A stretch of 64,000 nt of DNA from Rhizobium rhizogenes (lineage in GTDB: Bacteria; Pseudomonadota; Alphaproteobacteria; Rhizobiales; Rhizobiaceae): contig NZ_CP019701.2 in NCBI RefSeq assembly GCF_002005205.3, positions 1,612,001 through 1,676,000 of the forward strand, read 5' to 3'. Shown piece by piece: positions 16,697 to 26,689 of the stretch. The notes under the pieces were generated by a model. The model worked only from the letters and a program-made list of their open reading frames with translations. It did not search any database and was not told where the DNA came from. The translations under genes and the position numbers were made by a program. The stretch's first letter is position 1, and each line of letters begins with the position of its first letter.

Positions 16697-18511
16697 TCAC
16701 GCCGCCCGCGAAACCTCGCGCCCGGCACCCTGTCCAAGTTCGAAACGTGAAAGCAGCGAGCGCAGCTGGCGGCTTTCCTCGGCCAGCGTCTGGCTGGCCG
16801 CCGTCGTCTCTTCCACCATGGCGGCGTTCTGCTGCGTCATCTGGTCCATGTGGTTGACGGAGGTATTGATCTCCTGCAGTCCGGTCGCCTGTTCCCGCGC
16901 CGCCGTGGCAATGGTATTCACATGACCTTCGACGCGGTTGACGAGTTCCACGATCTCCTCCAGCGCATCGCCAGTGGAACGGACGAGCGCGACGCCGCCG
17001 CCGACCTCCTCCGCCGAACGATTGATGAGGGTCTTGATCTCCTTGGCGGCATTGGCGGAACGCTGCGCCAGTTCCCGCACTTCCTGCGCCACCACGGCAA
17101 AACCTCGCCCTGCCTCACCCGCCCGCGCCGCCTCGACACCGGCATTCAGCGCGAGAAGGTTGGTCTGGAAGGCGATCTCGTCAATGACGGAGATGATCTG
17201 CCCGATGCGTTTCGAGGAATCCTCTATCCGGCCCATGGCGTCGACGGCATTGCGGACGATATCACCCGACCGGCCTGCACTAGTTTTTGTGTCCTGCACC
17301 ATCTGCCGGGCTTCGTTGGCCCGTTCGGAAGCGGTGCGCACCGTGGCGGTAATTTCATCCAGAGCCGCGGCTGTCTCCTCCAGCGCCGCCGCCTGCTGTT
17401 CGGTCCGGCGCGAAAGATTGCCGGTCGCGCCGCTGATGTCAGAGGCACTGTCATTGACCACATGGCCGGTTCTGGCAATAGCCTCGATCGCGCCGTGCAG
17501 CGCCCCGACGGCCCGGTTGAAATCCATGCGCAGTTTCTCATAGTCCGCACCGATGTCGGCAAGCGACACGGTCAGATCGCCATTGGCAAGGGCTTCGAGC
17601 GCATGGCCCAGCCGGTCCATCGCGTGGGTCTGCCGCTCGGATGCGGAACGCAGGAGCATCTCGTTGCCCTGTCGCGCCTCCTCCAGCGCCCGCTGCTGGT
17701 CAGCCTCACGCGCCTGCAGGGCGCTGCGCTCATTGACGCTGTCGCGCAGGACCAAAAGCGTCTTGGCAATCGCGCCGATTTCGTTGCGGCGGTCAGCGAA
17801 CTGGATTTCGGCCGTGCCGTCACCATCCGCGATACGCTTCATGCTCTGCCGGATCAGGTCGATCGGCCGCGTCACGCCGCGCACGGCGGCGGCGGCCACA
17901 CCGATGACGAGAAGGCCGGACAAGGCGCACAGGCCGACATAAAAATAGGCGTCGTTCCAGAAAGCCGCCTCGAGGTCATCGACATAAACACCCGTGCCGA
18001 CAATCCAGCCCCAGGGCGCAAAGCCGGCAACATGGGAAAACTTCTCCACCGGTTCCGGCGCGCCGGGTTTCGGCCAGTAATAGTCGACAAAGCCCTGGCC
18101 GCCCGCCTTCACCGTATTCACGAATTCGACGAACAGCGCCTTGCCGTTCGGATCCTTGTTCGCGGTGAGGTCAGTGCCGTTCATTTCAGGCTTGATCGGA
18201 TGCATCACCATTTTGGGATGCATGTCGTTGATCCAGAAATAACCGCTGCCATTGTCATAACGCATGGCGGCGATGGTCGTCTTGGCCTGCTGCTGCGCCG
18301 CCTCCCGGCTCAGACTGCCGCCCTGCTCCAGGCGGTAATATTGCTCCAGAATGGCAACGGCGGTTTCGTTCATCGCCGCCAATCCCGCTTTCCGCTCGCT
18401 TTCCATCTTGTGGTAACTTTCAAACAGGCTGAAAGTCAGGGCTGCGGTCAATATTGCCAGAAACAATGCGACGAGCGCATAAAGGCGCATAGATATCGTG
18501 ATATTTTTCAT
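16697..18511 (-). CDS. Methyl-accepting chemotaxis protein with Cache sensor
   Basis: Transmembrane chemoreceptor of 604 aa. A first membrane helix (residues 7-27) is followed by a periplasmic single Cache domain (about 35-185) with [16 protein letters not shown] and [23 protein letters not shown] second helix lies near 190-210, then a HAMP domain (210-265), a second helical linker, and the MA signalling domain. The highly conserved hairpin tip is [22 protein letters not shown]. It lacks a CheR-tethering pentapeptide at its C-terminus. It should signal through CheA/CheW to the flagellar motor; the ligand is perhaps a small organic acid, as for many sCache_2 domains. Confidence 0.95.
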   Translation of the reverse strand: MKNITISMRLYALVALFLAILTAALTFSLFESYHKMESERKAGLAAMNETAVAILEQYYRLEQGGSLSREAAQQQAKTTIAAMRYDNGSGYFWINDMHPKMVMHPIKPEMNGTDLTANKDPNGKALFVEFVNTVKAGGQGFVDYYWPKPGAPEPVEKFSHVAGFAPWGWIVGTGVYVDDLEAAFWNDAYFYVGLCALSGLLVIGVAAAAVRGVTRPIDLIRQSMKRIADGDGTAEIQFADRRNEIGAIAKTLLVLRDSVNERSALQAREADQQRALEEARQGNEMLLRSASERQTHAMDRLGHALEALANGDLTVSLADIGADYEKLRMDFNRAVGALHGAIEAIARTGHVVNDSASDISGATGNLSRRTEQQAAALEETAAALDEITATVRTASERANEARQMVQDTKTSAGRSGDIVRNAVDAMGRIEDSSKRIGQIISVIDEIAFQTNLLALNAGVEAARAGEAGRGFAVVAQEVRELAQRSANAAKEIKTLINRSAEEVGGGVALVRSTGDALEEIVELVNRVEGHVNTIATAAREQATGLQEINTSVNHMDQMTQQNAAMVEETTAASQTLAEESRQLRSLLSRFELGQGAGREVSRAA

Positions 18512-18774
18512 ACTCCCCCCAACGCCGATGATGTAGTTCGACCAGCCGAGGTTAAAGTTGAAAAATTTATTATCATTAAATATGCATATTATACGTTAGT
18601 ATTATTCTCACTCATGTCGATCGGCGGTCGATCAGTACCTGCAATACTGGCAACCGCCATCCGAAACCGGCACAGCCGGGGTGGAATTCGTCAAACCCCG
18701 TGCCGTTTTAAAGAGCTCGTTAACCCTGGCGTTCTATCCTCTTTTGCCAAAATACGGATACAGGGAGGCGCGCG

Positions 18775-19089
18775 ATGGCACGGCCGAATTTCCGCTATAC
18801 GCATTATGACCTGAAGGAATTGCGGGCTGGCACCAGCATTGAAATATCGCTGTCGGCCGTCAACAATGTCCGGCTGATGACGAGCGCGAATTTCCAGCGT
18901 TTCACCGAATTGCTCGACTTCAAATATCTCGGCGGCGTCGCCAAAAAATCGCCGATCCGCATCGCCATTCCCGAAACGATGCACTGGCACCTCATCATCG
19001 ATGCCGAAGGCCATAACGGCCTGGCGGAATCCTCGGTCAAGATGCTGCCGGCGCAACCACAGGCGACACCTCACCGCAAGGCATCCTGA
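18775..19089 (+). CDS. DUF1883 domain protein
   Basis: Small protein of 104 aa preceded by GGGAGG. The sequence HYDLKELRAGTSIEISLSAVNNVRLM, with Y-L-G-G-V and IPETMHWHLIIDAEGH, matches the DUF1883 family (PF08980), which is also found fused to other domains in some bacteria. No function is established. It is transcribed alone and ends at an intrinsic terminator (19112-19134), divergent from the chemoreceptor gene. The 263-base gap between them is AT-rich close to the receptor start. Confidence 0.82.
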   Translation: MARPNFRYTHYDLKELRAGTSIEISLSAVNNVRLMTSANFQRFTELLDFKYLGGVAKKSPIRIAIPETMHWHLIIDAEGHNGLAESSVKMLPAQPQATPHRKAS

Positions 19090-19111
19090 TTTCCTTTAAA
19101 AACAGTAGGTT

Positions 19112-19134
19112 GTCGCGGTTTCGCGACTCTTTTT
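19112..19134 (+). terminator. Intrinsic terminator after DUF1883 gene
   Basis: GTCGCG and CGCGAC pair around a GTTT loop and are followed by TCTTTTT, 22 bases after the stop codon. Confidence 0.85.
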
Positions 19135-19201
19135 GCCAGCAGCTTGATTCTGTTTCTCAACATCGCCACGCAATGCGGCTCCCGCCCCGACCACGCAAAC
19201 C

Positions 19202-20518
19202 CTAGCGTGCCCCACGCTCGCGGCGCAGCTTCGCCCACCAGTCGAGACGCTTGCGGATTTCCCGTTCGAACCCCCGGTCCGGCGGATCGTAAAAAGTGGT
19301 GCGCCCCATTTTCTCCGGGAAATAATCCTGTCCTGAAAAGGCATCCGGTTCGTCATGGTCATAACGGTAACCGTCGCCATAGCCTTCACCCTTCATGAGC
19401 TTGGTCGGCGCATTCAGGATGTGTTTCGGCGGCACCAGCGAGCCGTTTTCCTTGGCCGCTCGCATCGCCGCCTTGAAGGCGGTATAAACGGCGTTGGATT
19501 TCGGCGCGGTGGCAAGGTAGACGCAGGCCTGCGCCAGCGCGAGTTCACCTTCAGGTGAACCGAGATAGTCATAAGCATCCTTGGCGGCGTTGCAGACGGC
19601 AAGCGCCTGCGGATCGGCAAGGCCGATATCCTCCACCGCCATGCGCACCAGCCGCCGGCCGATATAGAGCGGATCCTCGCCGGCATCGAACATGCGGGCG
19701 AGATAATAAAGCGCCGCATCCGGGTCCGAACCGCGCACCGACTTATGCAGCGCGGAAATGAGATTGTAGTGCCCGTCCTGGCTCTTGTCGTAGACAGGCG
19801 CTCGGCGCTGCACGATGCGCGTCAGACCTTCGGTATCGAAAGTCTCGTCCTTGCGCGCCGCACGCCAGACCTCCTCGGCAAGCGTCAGCACGGCGCGGCC
19901 ATCGCCATCGGCCATGCGGATCAGGCTGGCCCGCGCCTCTTCCGTCAGCGGCAGGGCCTTCTGCTCCGCTTCCTCGGCGCGCTTCAGAAGCTCGCTCAGG
20001 CTTTCCTCGTCATGCGAGCGGAACGTCAGCACACGCGCCCGCGACAGAAGAGCGGCATTCAGCTCAAAGGAAGGGTTTTCGGTGGTGGCGCCGACCAGAA
20101 TGATGGTGCCGTCCTCCATCACCGGCAGGAAACTGTCCTGCTGGGCGCGGTTGAAACGGTGTATCTCGTCTACGAAAAGCAGCGTCTGCCGGCCATTCAT
20201 CCGGCGGGCGCGCGCTGCCTCGAATACTTTCTTGAGATCGGCGACACCGGAAAAGATCGCCGAAATCTGCTCGAAGGCAAGCCCCGCCTCGCCGGAAAGC
20301 AGGCGAGCAACCGTGGTCTTGCCGGTTCCGGGCGGACCCCAGAAGATCATCGATCCCAGGGAGCCGCTCTCGATCATGCGGCGCAGAACGCCCTCTTCGC
20401 CCGTCAGATGCGGCTGCCCGCTCACCTCCGCCAGCGTCTTTGGACGCAGACGATCGGCAAGAGGCCGCCGGTTGGCGACCTCCACGGGCACTTGCGGGGC
20501 AAAGAGGTCGTCGCTCAT
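19202..20518 (-). CDS. rarA: Replication-associated recombination protein A (AAA+ ATPase)
   Basis: RarA/MgsA, 438 aa, acts at stalled replication forks as a tetrameric AAA+ ATPase related to clamp loaders. The Walker A motif GPPGTGKTT is at residues 61-69 and Walker B LLFVDEIHRF near 114-123. The sensor-1 segment GATTENPSFELN and the C-terminal tetramerisation region (LYYLARMFDAGEDPLYIGRRL) are present. Length fits the family (about 440 aa). Its ATG overlaps the end of the upstream protease gene by 4 bases, giving translational coupling. That pairing is common in Rhizobiales. Confidence 0.96.
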   Translation of the reverse strand: MSDDLFAPQVPVEVANRRPLADRLRPKTLAEVSGQPHLTGEEGVLRRMIESGSLGSMIFWGPPGTGKTTVARLLSGEAGLAFEQISAIFSGVADLKKVFEAARARRMNGRQTLLFVDEIHRFNRAQQDSFLPVMEDGTIILVGATTENPSFELNAALLSRARVLTFRSHDEESLSELLKRAEEAEQKALPLTEEARASLIRMADGDGRAVLTLAEEVWRAARKDETFDTEGLTRIVQRRAPVYDKSQDGHYNLISALHKSVRGSDPDAALYYLARMFDAGEDPLYIGRRLVRMAVEDIGLADPQALAVCNAAKDAYDYLGSPEGELALAQACVYLATAPKSNAVYTAFKAAMRAAKENGSLVPPKHILNAPTKLMKGEGYGDGYRYDHDEPDAFSGQDYFPEKMGRTTFYDPPDRGFEREIRKRLDWWAKLRRERGAR

Positions 20519-21921
20519 CGCAGGAACTGCCGGATGCGCTGGCCGTCACGCAGGATTTCCACGCGCCAGAAGCCGGGATTGTCGTCCAGCGCCTTCTCGA
20601 CAGCAGCCGTGGAGGCGATATCCGCGCCATTCAGCGACAGGATCACATCCTTGGGCAGAAAACCGACACGATAGGCGGGCGAACCACGTTTCACATCGGT
20701 AATGACAACGCCGGTCACCTGCGACGACATGCGCAATTCGTCGGCAAGCTTCGGCGAAAGATTGGCGACGGTCGCACCGGCGAAGGGATTGCGGCCCTCG
20801 ATCAGGCGTTCATCGCGCGGCGCGGTTTCAGGCGCGGTATCGAGCGCAATCGTCAGCTTCTTCTCCTTGCCCTTGTCCATGACTGTCAGTTCGGCTGACT
20901 TGCCGATACCGGCCGTCGTCAGGCGGTAACCAAGAGCATCCGGATGTTCCACCTCGAAACCGTTGACGGCAGTGACGACCTGCCCCGGCTCGATACCCGC
21001 CTTCTCGGCCGGACCGTCCTTGACGACGCTGACCACCAGCGCACCGCGGGCGCGATGCAGGCCAAGCGCTTCAGCGACATCCGAGGTTACCGGATCGAAA
21101 GTCGCACCAATATAGGGCCGCTGGAAACTTGCGTCCCCCCGCTCGGCGGCGGCGACGAAAACCCGGACCAGATTGGCGGGAATGGCAAAACCGATACCGT
21201 TCGAACCGCCGCCCTTGGAGAAGATGGCGGTATTGATGCCGATCAGTTCACCCGCCATGTTCATCAACGCGCCGCCGGAATTGCCGGGATTGATGGAAGC
21301 GTCGGTCTGGATGAAGAAACCGAAATCGCCCTGCGTCACCTGGTTGCGCGCCAGACCCGAGACGATGCCGCTGGTCACCGTCTGGCCGACACCGAACGGG
21401 TTGCCGATGGCCAGCACCAGATCGCCGACCTCAATCGCATCGGAATTGCCAAGCGACAGCACCGGGAACTGCTCCTTCGCATCGATCTGCAGAATGGCGA
21501 GATCGACCCGGTCATCCTTCAGCAGCACCTTGGAGGAGAACTCACGCCCGTCCGCCAGCGCCACCTTGATGTCATCAGCCCCGTCGATGACGTGATTATT
21601 GGTCACCACGAGACCGCCGGCGGTCACGATCACGCCCGAGCCGAGCGACGACTGTTTTTCCGTGCGGTTCGGCATCTGCTGGCCGAAGAACTGCTCGAAG
21701 AAAGGATCGCCGGCAAAAGGCGAAAGGCGCCGCTGCACCACGCGTTCGGCATAGACGTTCACCACCGCGCCTGCGGTGCGCTTGACCAGCGGCGCGAAGG
21801 AAAGCTGCATTTCCGTGTGGCTCGATGGCACGGCCCTGTTGTCCTGCGCCGCGGCACCCACGGGCAGGAGAACGAGCGCGGCGAGAAAGCCGGTGGACAG
21901 ATACTTCAACACGCTTCGCAT
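20515..21921 (-). CDS. DegP/DegQ-type periplasmic serine endoprotease
   Basis: The start is set at 21921, where GAGGAATCAC precedes MRSVLKYLSTGFLAALVLLP with cleavage near AAA|QDN; the longer upstream frame has no SD. The 468-aa protein shows the catalytic triad His110 (TNNHVIDG), Asp140 (DRVDLAIL) and Ser215 (NPGNSGGA). It then has two PDZ domains at about 265-355 and 385-465. It is a periplasmic quality-control protease/chaperone of the Do family. Genes of this family in Agrobacterium are often named degQ or htrA; I do not choose between them. Confidence 0.95.
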   Translation of the reverse strand: MRSVLKYLSTGFLAALVLLPVGAAAQDNRAVPSSHTEMQLSFAPLVKRTAGAVVNVYAERVVQRRLSPFAGDPFFEQFFGQQMPNRTEKQSSLGSGVIVTAGGLVVTNNHVIDGADDIKVALADGREFSSKVLLKDDRVDLAILQIDAKEQFPVLSLGNSDAIEVGDLVLAIGNPFGVGQTVTSGIVSGLARNQVTQGDFGFFIQTDASINPGNSGGALMNMAGELIGINTAIFSKGGGSNGIGFAIPANLVRVFVAAAERGDASFQRPYIGATFDPVTSDVAEALGLHRARGALVVSVVKDGPAEKAGIEPGQVVTAVNGFEVEHPDALGYRLTTAGIGKSAELTVMDKGKEKKLTIALDTAPETAPRDERLIEGRNPFAGATVANLSPKLADELRMSSQVTGVVITDVKRGSPAYRVGFLPKDVILSLNGADIASTAAVEKALDDNPGFWRVEILRDGQRIRQFLR

Positions 21922-22093
21922 GTGATTCCTCATCGTCATCAGTATGATGGAGTTATAACGCCAAAGCCTGTAAAGCAAAGAGCGGCAAGATGATGGCCGG
22001 CCTTTTCCCTGTTCAGGCCGGTTCCGGAAGCTGGAACCAGCAAGGCCCCTTTTTGGTTTCATCCGCATCGACTGTCCTTGAAAGAGACGACAC

Positions 22094-22447
22094 ATGCATC
22101 TGAAACAGACTTTTCTCGCCTGCGGCATCCTCCTCGTTTCCTCCACTCTCGGCTCGCCCGCTGGCGCTGCCAGCTTCGATTGCACGAAGCCCGATCTGGC
22201 CGCCGACGAGAAGGCGATCTGCGACAACCGCACCCTGAACGATCAGGATGTGAAGATGGCCACCACCTTCGACATCCTCACCCAGCTGATGGCCATGGGC
22301 GCCCGCGACACACTGCGCGACGAGCAGAGCCAATGGCTGAAGAAACGCCAGGAATGCGCGGCGGATGTCGCCTGCCTTACCAGCGCCTACGAGGAGCGCA
22401 TGAAGCGCCTCAGAGAGGCCTTCCAGAGCATCTCACGACCGTTGTAA
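22094..22447 (+). CDS. LprI-like (DUF1311) secreted protein
   Basis: This 117-aa protein has a signal peptide (MHLKQTFLACGILLVSSTLG, cleavage after AGA). The mature part has four conserved cysteines: FDCTKPDLAADEKAICDN, then Q-x-C-A-A and A-C-L. This is the LprI/DUF1311 pattern, and some members inhibit lysozyme. A conserved W (QWLKKRQEC) is present. The SD-like AAAGAGACG precedes the ATG. A periplasmic location is expected; lysozyme inhibition is only a family-level possibility. Confidence 0.85.
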   Translation: MHLKQTFLACGILLVSSTLGSPAGAASFDCTKPDLAADEKAICDNRTLNDQDVKMATTFDILTQLMAMGARDTLRDEQSQWLKKRQECAADVACLTSAYEERMKRLREAFQSISRPL

Positions 22448-22459
22448 CGGAAATCCAAC

Positions 22460-22495
22460 ATTGACAACATATTGTCAATATGGCAATGTGCTGTC
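22460..22495 (+). promoter_or_regulatory. Palindromic operator overlapping the MarR gene start
   Basis: ATTGACAA and TTGTCAAT are perfect 8-base inverted arms around CATA (22460-22479). An imperfect second copy, TGGCA-ATGTGC-TGTCA (22481-22496), directly abuts the ATG. Tandem palindromes at the start of a marR-family gene strongly suggest autorepression. TTGACA could also be the -35 box, so repressor binding would block RNA polymerase. Confidence 0.75.
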
Positions 22496-22951
22496 ATGAA
22501 AACGGATAACGCACATACTCTTTCCGCTCTGGCGGTCGCCATCTTTCGAACCAATGGCGCGTTGATTGCCGCAGGTGATGCGCTCTCTGCCCCCTTCGGC
22601 CTGTCCAGCGCACGCTGGCAGGTTCTGGGAGCGGTGGTGCTTGCTGGCCAGCCTTTGACCGTGGCGCAGATCGCACGGAACATGGGCCAGACCCGTCAGG
22701 GTGTACAACGCCTCATCGATGAGATGGAACGACAGGACATCGTTTGCTTCGAAAACAATCCGCACCACAAGCGGGCCAAACTCATCCGCCTTACCGAAAA
22801 GGGCGAGAACGCCTATGCCGCCACCATGCAGCAATGGAATGAACTCGCCGGCCGTTTGGCCACGGATATGCAGGCGGAGCAACTGCGTAACGCCATAGAC
22901 TGCCTGAACCAGCTTTTCGCCGGACTGGACGCCGATCCACCGCAAGGCTGA
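22496..22951 (+). CDS. MarR-family transcriptional regulator
   Basis: Winged-helix regulator of 151 aa with the MarR layout: dimerisation helices at both ends, and the DNA-binding core PLTVAQIARNMGQTRQGVQRLIDEMERQDIV followed by a wing with NPHHKRAKLIRLTEKG. The ATG at 22496 is chosen; an alternative TTG start upstream lies inside the operator. No SD is visible before the ATG, so the mRNA may be leaderless or nearly so. It is co-directional with the membrane protein gene 25 bases downstream, which is its likely target. Confidence 0.9.
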   Translation: MKTDNAHTLSALAVAIFRTNGALIAAGDALSAPFGLSSARWQVLGAVVLAGQPLTVAQIARNMGQTRQGVQRLIDEMERQDIVCFENNPHHKRAKLIRLTEKGENAYAATMQQWNELAGRLATDMQAEQLRNAIDCLNQLFAGLDADPPQG

Positions 22952-22976
22952 CCCGATCTTCTAAAGGATTATATCG

Positions 22977-23411
22977 ATGAGAACCCTTCATCCCGTCGCC
23001 GGCACGCTGGCGCTGGCGACCATACTCGCCTTTTGGCTATCCACCGCGTTGACCGAAATTTCCGGTTCCAGTGAAGCAATCCGTGCCGTCAAACTCGCCA
23101 TTCCATGGGGCTTCCTGGTGCTTGCACCCGCGCTTGCGATCACGGGTTTCAGCGGCTTTCGCATGGGCGCAAAATGGAAACATCCGCTGGTCGCAGCCAA
23201 GAAGAAGCGTATGCCGCTCATCGCACTGAACGGGTTGCTGATCCTCGTCCCCTGCGCGTTTGTGCTTCGGCATTTCGCCCTCTCAGACGACTACGGCGGC
23301 GTCTTCTACGCCGTTCAGGCGCTGGAGCTTTGCGCCGGGGCGCTAAATATCACCCTTCTTGCAAAGAGCTTCCGCGACGGCCTCCAGCTGAGACGCCGTC
23401 TGGCGGCCTAG
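22977..23411 (+). CDS. Four-helix membrane protein of unknown function, MarR-linked
   Basis: I do not recognise a family with confidence. The 144-aa protein has four hydrophobic segments, at about residues 8-26, 41-61, 77-99 and 108-130. A basic loop (WKHPLVAAKKKRMPL) lies between the second and third, and the C-terminal tail RDGLQLRRRLAA is basic. AAGGA precedes the ATG. It probably forms an operon with the MarR gene and could be a small efflux or stress-response membrane protein. That role is inference from the operon only. Confidence 0.7.
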   Translation: MRTLHPVAGTLALATILAFWLSTALTEISGSSEAIRAVKLAIPWGFLVLAPALAITGFSGFRMGAKWKHPLVAAKKKRMPLIALNGLLILVPCAFVLRHFALSDDYGGVFYAVQALELCAGALNITLLAKSFRDGLQLRRRLAA

Positions 23412-23429
23412 CGGCATTTGCATATGAAG

Positions 23430-24449
23430 CTATGCGGCCCGGATGATGTTTTCCGTAAGGCCATGCAATTGGTCACGATAACCGGTTCTGGCCGATGGCG
23501 CGTCTTCACGAGAGGTCATCACGACGGAGAGCCGCTTTGCGGGTACGATATACAGCATCTGCCCGCCATAACCCCAGGCGTAATAGACCGTCTCTCCCGC
23601 CATCTCCTTGATGAACCAGCAATAGCCGTAACCGTCGCCGTTGAAGACCGAATTGGTGCGCTGTTGCCAGGACTGGTCGATCCAGCTCTGCGAAATCAGC
23701 CGCTCGCCCCTGGGCGTCACGCCGCCTAGACGATAAAGCTCTCCGAAGGCCAGCAATGAGCGCGCCGTCATCGCCATCTGGTTGCCGCCGAGATAGATGC
23801 CCTGCGGATCGCGCTCCCAGCCGCCGATGGAAAATCCTTCGAGCGGACGGAACCAGTCACGCGCAAGCGACAGCGTCGAACGGCCGGAAGCTTTTGTAAG
23901 GACCGCCGAAAGCAGATGGGTGGAACCGGTGGAATAAAGCATGCCGCCGCCCGGTTCCCCGACAAAACCGGAACCCAGCGCCATTCTCACCCAGTTGCGG
24001 CTGGCAACCCAGCGGCCGTAATTCGGCCCCGACATGCGCTCCAGACCGGATTGCATGGACAGCAGGTTGCCGATGGTAACCCTTTCCAGCCGCGGGTCAG
24101 GGCTCGGCGGAAAATCACTGCGCAGGATGGTCGCAATCGGCTGATCGGCACCTGACAGTATCTTCCGGTCGATCGCTATGCCGACCAGCGCCGAAATGAC
24201 CGATTTTGACGCCGACTTGATGTTGGTGGAGCCGTTAAGGCTGGCGCCATGGTAGGCACGGCTGGCGACCTCCGCACCGTCGATACTCACGATAACGGCC
24301 TTGAGACTCGAAAGCGCATCCGCATCCCGCAGCAATGGATCAAAACGGGCGGCATTGCCGGAGCTTTGCGCGCGGGCGAGCGGGGCAAGAGGCAGGGATG
24401 CGATGAGGGCGAGTGCGGTTCGTCTTTTCATGCTGATGAAGTTAGGCAT
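23430..24449 (-). CDS. Serine beta-lactamase-family hydrolase (class C/esterase type)
   Basis: From the ATG at 24449 the protein is 339 aa, with a signal-like N-terminus (MKRRTALALIASLPLAPLARA). The catalytic S79-x-x-K82 motif (SASK) lies in NIKSASKSVISALVG, and YST fits the second Tyr element. LLSMQSGL is typical of the PF00144 superfamily. These proteins include beta-lactamases, esterases and D-aminopeptidases; this one cannot be assigned to a substrate. An alternative start is MKRR at 24431. A longer open frame up to 24731 runs through a repeat and is discounted. It converges on the membrane protein gene with an 18-base gap. Confidence 0.85.
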   Translation of the reverse strand: MPNFISMKRRTALALIASLPLAPLARAQSSGNAARFDPLLRDADALSSLKAVIVSIDGAEVASRAYHGASLNGSTNIKSASKSVISALVGIAIDRKILSGADQPIATILRSDFPPSPDPRLERVTIGNLLSMQSGLERMSGPNYGRWVASRNWVRMALGSGFVGEPGGGMLYSTGSTHLLSAVLTKASGRSTLSLARDWFRPLEGFSIGGWERDPQGIYLGGNQMAMTARSLLAFGELYRLGGVTPRGERLISQSWIDQSWQQRTNSVFNGDGYGYCWFIKEMAGETVYYAWGYGGQMLYIVPAKRLSVVMTSREDAPSARTGYRDQLHGLTENIIRAA

Positions 24450-24632
24450 CGCGGGGTTCTGGAAAAGGCCCGACAGATGAACATCACTCCAATGTGACTG
24501 CCGGGCGGAATACAGCGGGTCTGTATTTTTGAATTTACACTTTGAAAACAGCAGCTTGAAGGAGGATGGCGAATCATCTTCTGAGGCAATTGAATCTGTT
24601 TGTGAACGGAAGCGCATCACCAGCTTCAGGAC

Positions 24633-24657
24633 GAAAAAAGCCGCTCGGAGAGCGGCT
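24633..24657 (-). terminator. Intrinsic terminator, minus strand, downstream of ilvD
   Basis: On the minus strand AGCCGCT and AGCGGCT pair around CTCCG and are followed by TTTTTTCGT. It lies about 200 bases past the ilvD stop. A second hairpin, GGTTGAG/CTCAACC (24823-24842), is nearer to ilvD. The 404-base gap 24450-24853 holds these and the repeat at 24696-24718; no gene is seen. Confidence 0.75.
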
Positions 24658-24695
24658 GATCGAAGGATGGCAAATCTCGCGTCGCAGTCTGCGGG

Positions 24696-24718
24696 ATCCT
24701 CGGGCCTGTCCCGAGGAT
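24696..24718. repeat. Solo half of the REP-like intergenic repeat
   Basis: ATCCTCGGG-CCTGT-CCCGAGGAT is a single hairpin unit that differs from the unit in 11556-11642 by one base in the loop. Its partner arm is missing here. Confidence 0.75.
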
Positions 24719-24853
24719 CTATCCACATCACTTAAAATCAATCACTTGCAGGCGCCCGGGCATGATGGATGAGAGCTTTTTGACCCTTGCCAGCAAGCAC
24801 CAGCCGCCCCGCACAACGGGACGGTTGAGCCCTTCCTCAACCGGGACCGAACC

Positions 24854-26689
24854 TTACTCCGGCAAAATCCGCACCGCACCCTTGTCCGCACTGGAAGCAA
24901 AGGCCGCATAGGCCTTCAGCGCCGTCGTGACATTGCGCTTGCGTGGTGCCGCCGGCTTCCAGCCCTGCTCTTCCTGCTCGGCCCGGCGCGAAGCCAGTTC
25001 CGCATCGGTGACCTTCAGGTTGATGGTGCGGTTCGGGATGTCGATCTCGATCAGGTCGCCCTGGCGCACGAGGCCGATGGCGCCGCCCTGTGCCGCCTCA
25101 GGCGAGGCGTGGCCGATGGAGAGGCCCGAGGTGCCACCCGAAAAACGGCCGTCGGTGATCAGCGCGCAGGCTTTGCCGAGACCCTTGGATTTCAGATAGC
25201 TGGTCGGATAGAGCATTTCCTGCATGCCCGGCCCGCCCTTCGGCCCTTCGTAACGGATGACGACGACGTCGCCCGCCTTGACCTCGTTGCCGAGAATGCC
25301 CTTCACGGCCGCATCCTGGCTTTCGTAAACCACTGCCGGGCCGGTGAATTTCAGGATGGATTCATCGACGCCCGCCGTCTTCACGATGCAGCCATCAAGC
25401 GCGATGTTGCCGTAAAGCACGGCCAGACCGCCATCCTTGGAGAAAGGCTTTTCAACCGAGCGGATAACGCCGTTTTCGCCGTCCGTATCCAGATCGTCCC
25501 AACGCGAGGACTGGCTGAAAGCCACCTGCGTCGGCACGCCGCCGGGGGCAGCCTTGAAGAATTCACGCACCGTCTCACTGTTGGTACGGGTGATATCCCA
25601 GCGGTCGATGGCATCGCCCAGCGTCGTCTCGTGCACGGTATAGGTATCGCGGTTGATAAGACCGCCGCGTTCCAGCTCGCCGAGAATACGCATGATGCCG
25701 CCGGCGCGGTGAACGTCTTCCATATGCACGTCCTGCTTGGCGGGCGCGACCTTGGAAAGGCACGGAACTTTACGGGAAAGACGGTCGATGTCTTCCATAC
25801 CGAAATCCACACCGCCCTCATGCGCTGCCGCCAGAATATGCAGCACCGTGTTGGTGGAGCCGCCCATGGCGATATCCAGCGACATGGCGTTTTCAAAGGC
25901 CGCCTTGTTGGCGATGGTGCGCGGCAGAACGGTTTCATCCTCCTGCTCGTAATAACGGCGCGCCAGATCGACGATCAGATGGCCGGCCTCGACGAAAAGC
26001 CGCTTGCGATCCGAATGGGTGGCAAGCGTCGAACCATTGCCGGGCAAGGACAGGCCAAGCGCCTCGGTCAAACAGTTCATCGAATTGGCGGTGAACATGC
26101 CGGAACAGGAACCGCAGGTCGGGCAGGCAGAGCGTTCGATGACCTTCACGTCCTCGTCGGAAATCTTGTCATCGGCAGCCGCAACCATGGCGTCGACCAG
26201 ATCAAGCGCCACCGTCTTACCGTGCAGGACAACCTTGCCCGCTTCCATCGGACCACCGGAAACAAAGATCGCAGGGATGTTGAGGCGCATCGCCGCATTC
26301 AGCATGCCGGGGGTGATCTTGTCGCAGTTGGAAATGCACACCATCGCATCGGCGCAATGGGCATTGACCATATATTCCACCGAATCCGCGATGATCTCAC
26401 GCGACGGCAGCGAATAGAGCATGCCGTCATGGCCCATGGCGATACCGTCATCGACCGCGATGGTGTTGAATTCCTTGGCAACACCGCCCGCCGCCTCGAT
26501 TTCGCGGGCAACCAGCTGGCCGAGATCCTTCAGATGCACATGGCCCGGCACGAACTGCGTGAAGGAATTGACCACCGCGATGATCGGCTTGCCGAAATCG
26601 CTGTCCTTCATACCGGTGGCGCGCCAAAGGCCGCGCGCGCCCGCCATGTTGCGGCCGTGGGTTGTCGTTCTGGAGCGATAGGCTGGCAT
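24854..26689 (-). CDS. ilvD: Dihydroxy-acid dehydratase
   Basis: Cytosolic Fe-S enzyme of 611 aa that dehydrates 2,3-dihydroxy-isovalerate and the isoleucine analogue in branched-chain amino-acid synthesis. Cluster ligands are consistent with Cys122 ([11 protein letters not shown]) and Cys195 in [30 protein letters not shown] and the C-terminal [14 protein letters not shown] block are conserved. SD GAGGAAAACACC precedes the ATG. It is single-gene here, divergent from msrP, and other ilv genes are not in the window. Confidence 0.98.
   Translation of the reverse strand: MPAYRSRTTTHGRNMAGARGLWRATGMKDSDFGKPIIAVVNSFTQFVPGHVHLKDLGQLVAREIEAAGGVAKEFNTIAVDDGIAMGHDGMLYSLPSREIIADSVEYMVNAHCADAMVCISNCDKITPGMLNAAMRLNIPAIFVSGGPMEAGKVVLHGKTVALDLVDAMVAAADDKISDEDVKVIERSACPTCGSCSGMFTANSMNCLTEALGLSLPGNGSTLATHSDRKRLFVEAGHLIVDLARRYYEQEDETVLPRTIANKAAFENAMSLDIAMGGSTNTVLHILAAAHEGGVDFGMEDIDRLSRKVPCLSKVAPAKQDVHMEDVHRAGGIMRILGELERGGLINRDTYTVHETTLGDAIDRWDITRTNSETVREFFKAAPGGVPTQVAFSQSSRWDDLDTDGENGVIRSVEKPFSKDGGLAVLYGNIALDGCIVKTAGVDESILKFTGPAVVYESQDAAVKGILGNEVKAGDVVVIRYEGPKGGPGMQEMLYPTSYLKSKGLGKACALITDGRFSGGTSGLSIGHASPEAAQGGAIGLVRQGDLIEIDIPNRTINLKVTDAELASRRAEQEEQGWKPAAPRKRNVTTALKAYAAFASSADKGAVRILPE

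Noticed and set aside
23430..24449. A beta-lactamase resistance gene
   Set aside because: The SxxK and Tyr motifs only show PF00144 superfamily membership, which is mostly esterases and peptidases. No AmpC-like KTG context is clear.
24450..24731. N-terminal extension of the serine hydrolase by 94 codons
   Set aside because: It runs through the terminator and the REP-like unit, and a signal-type N-terminus is found at 24449/24431.
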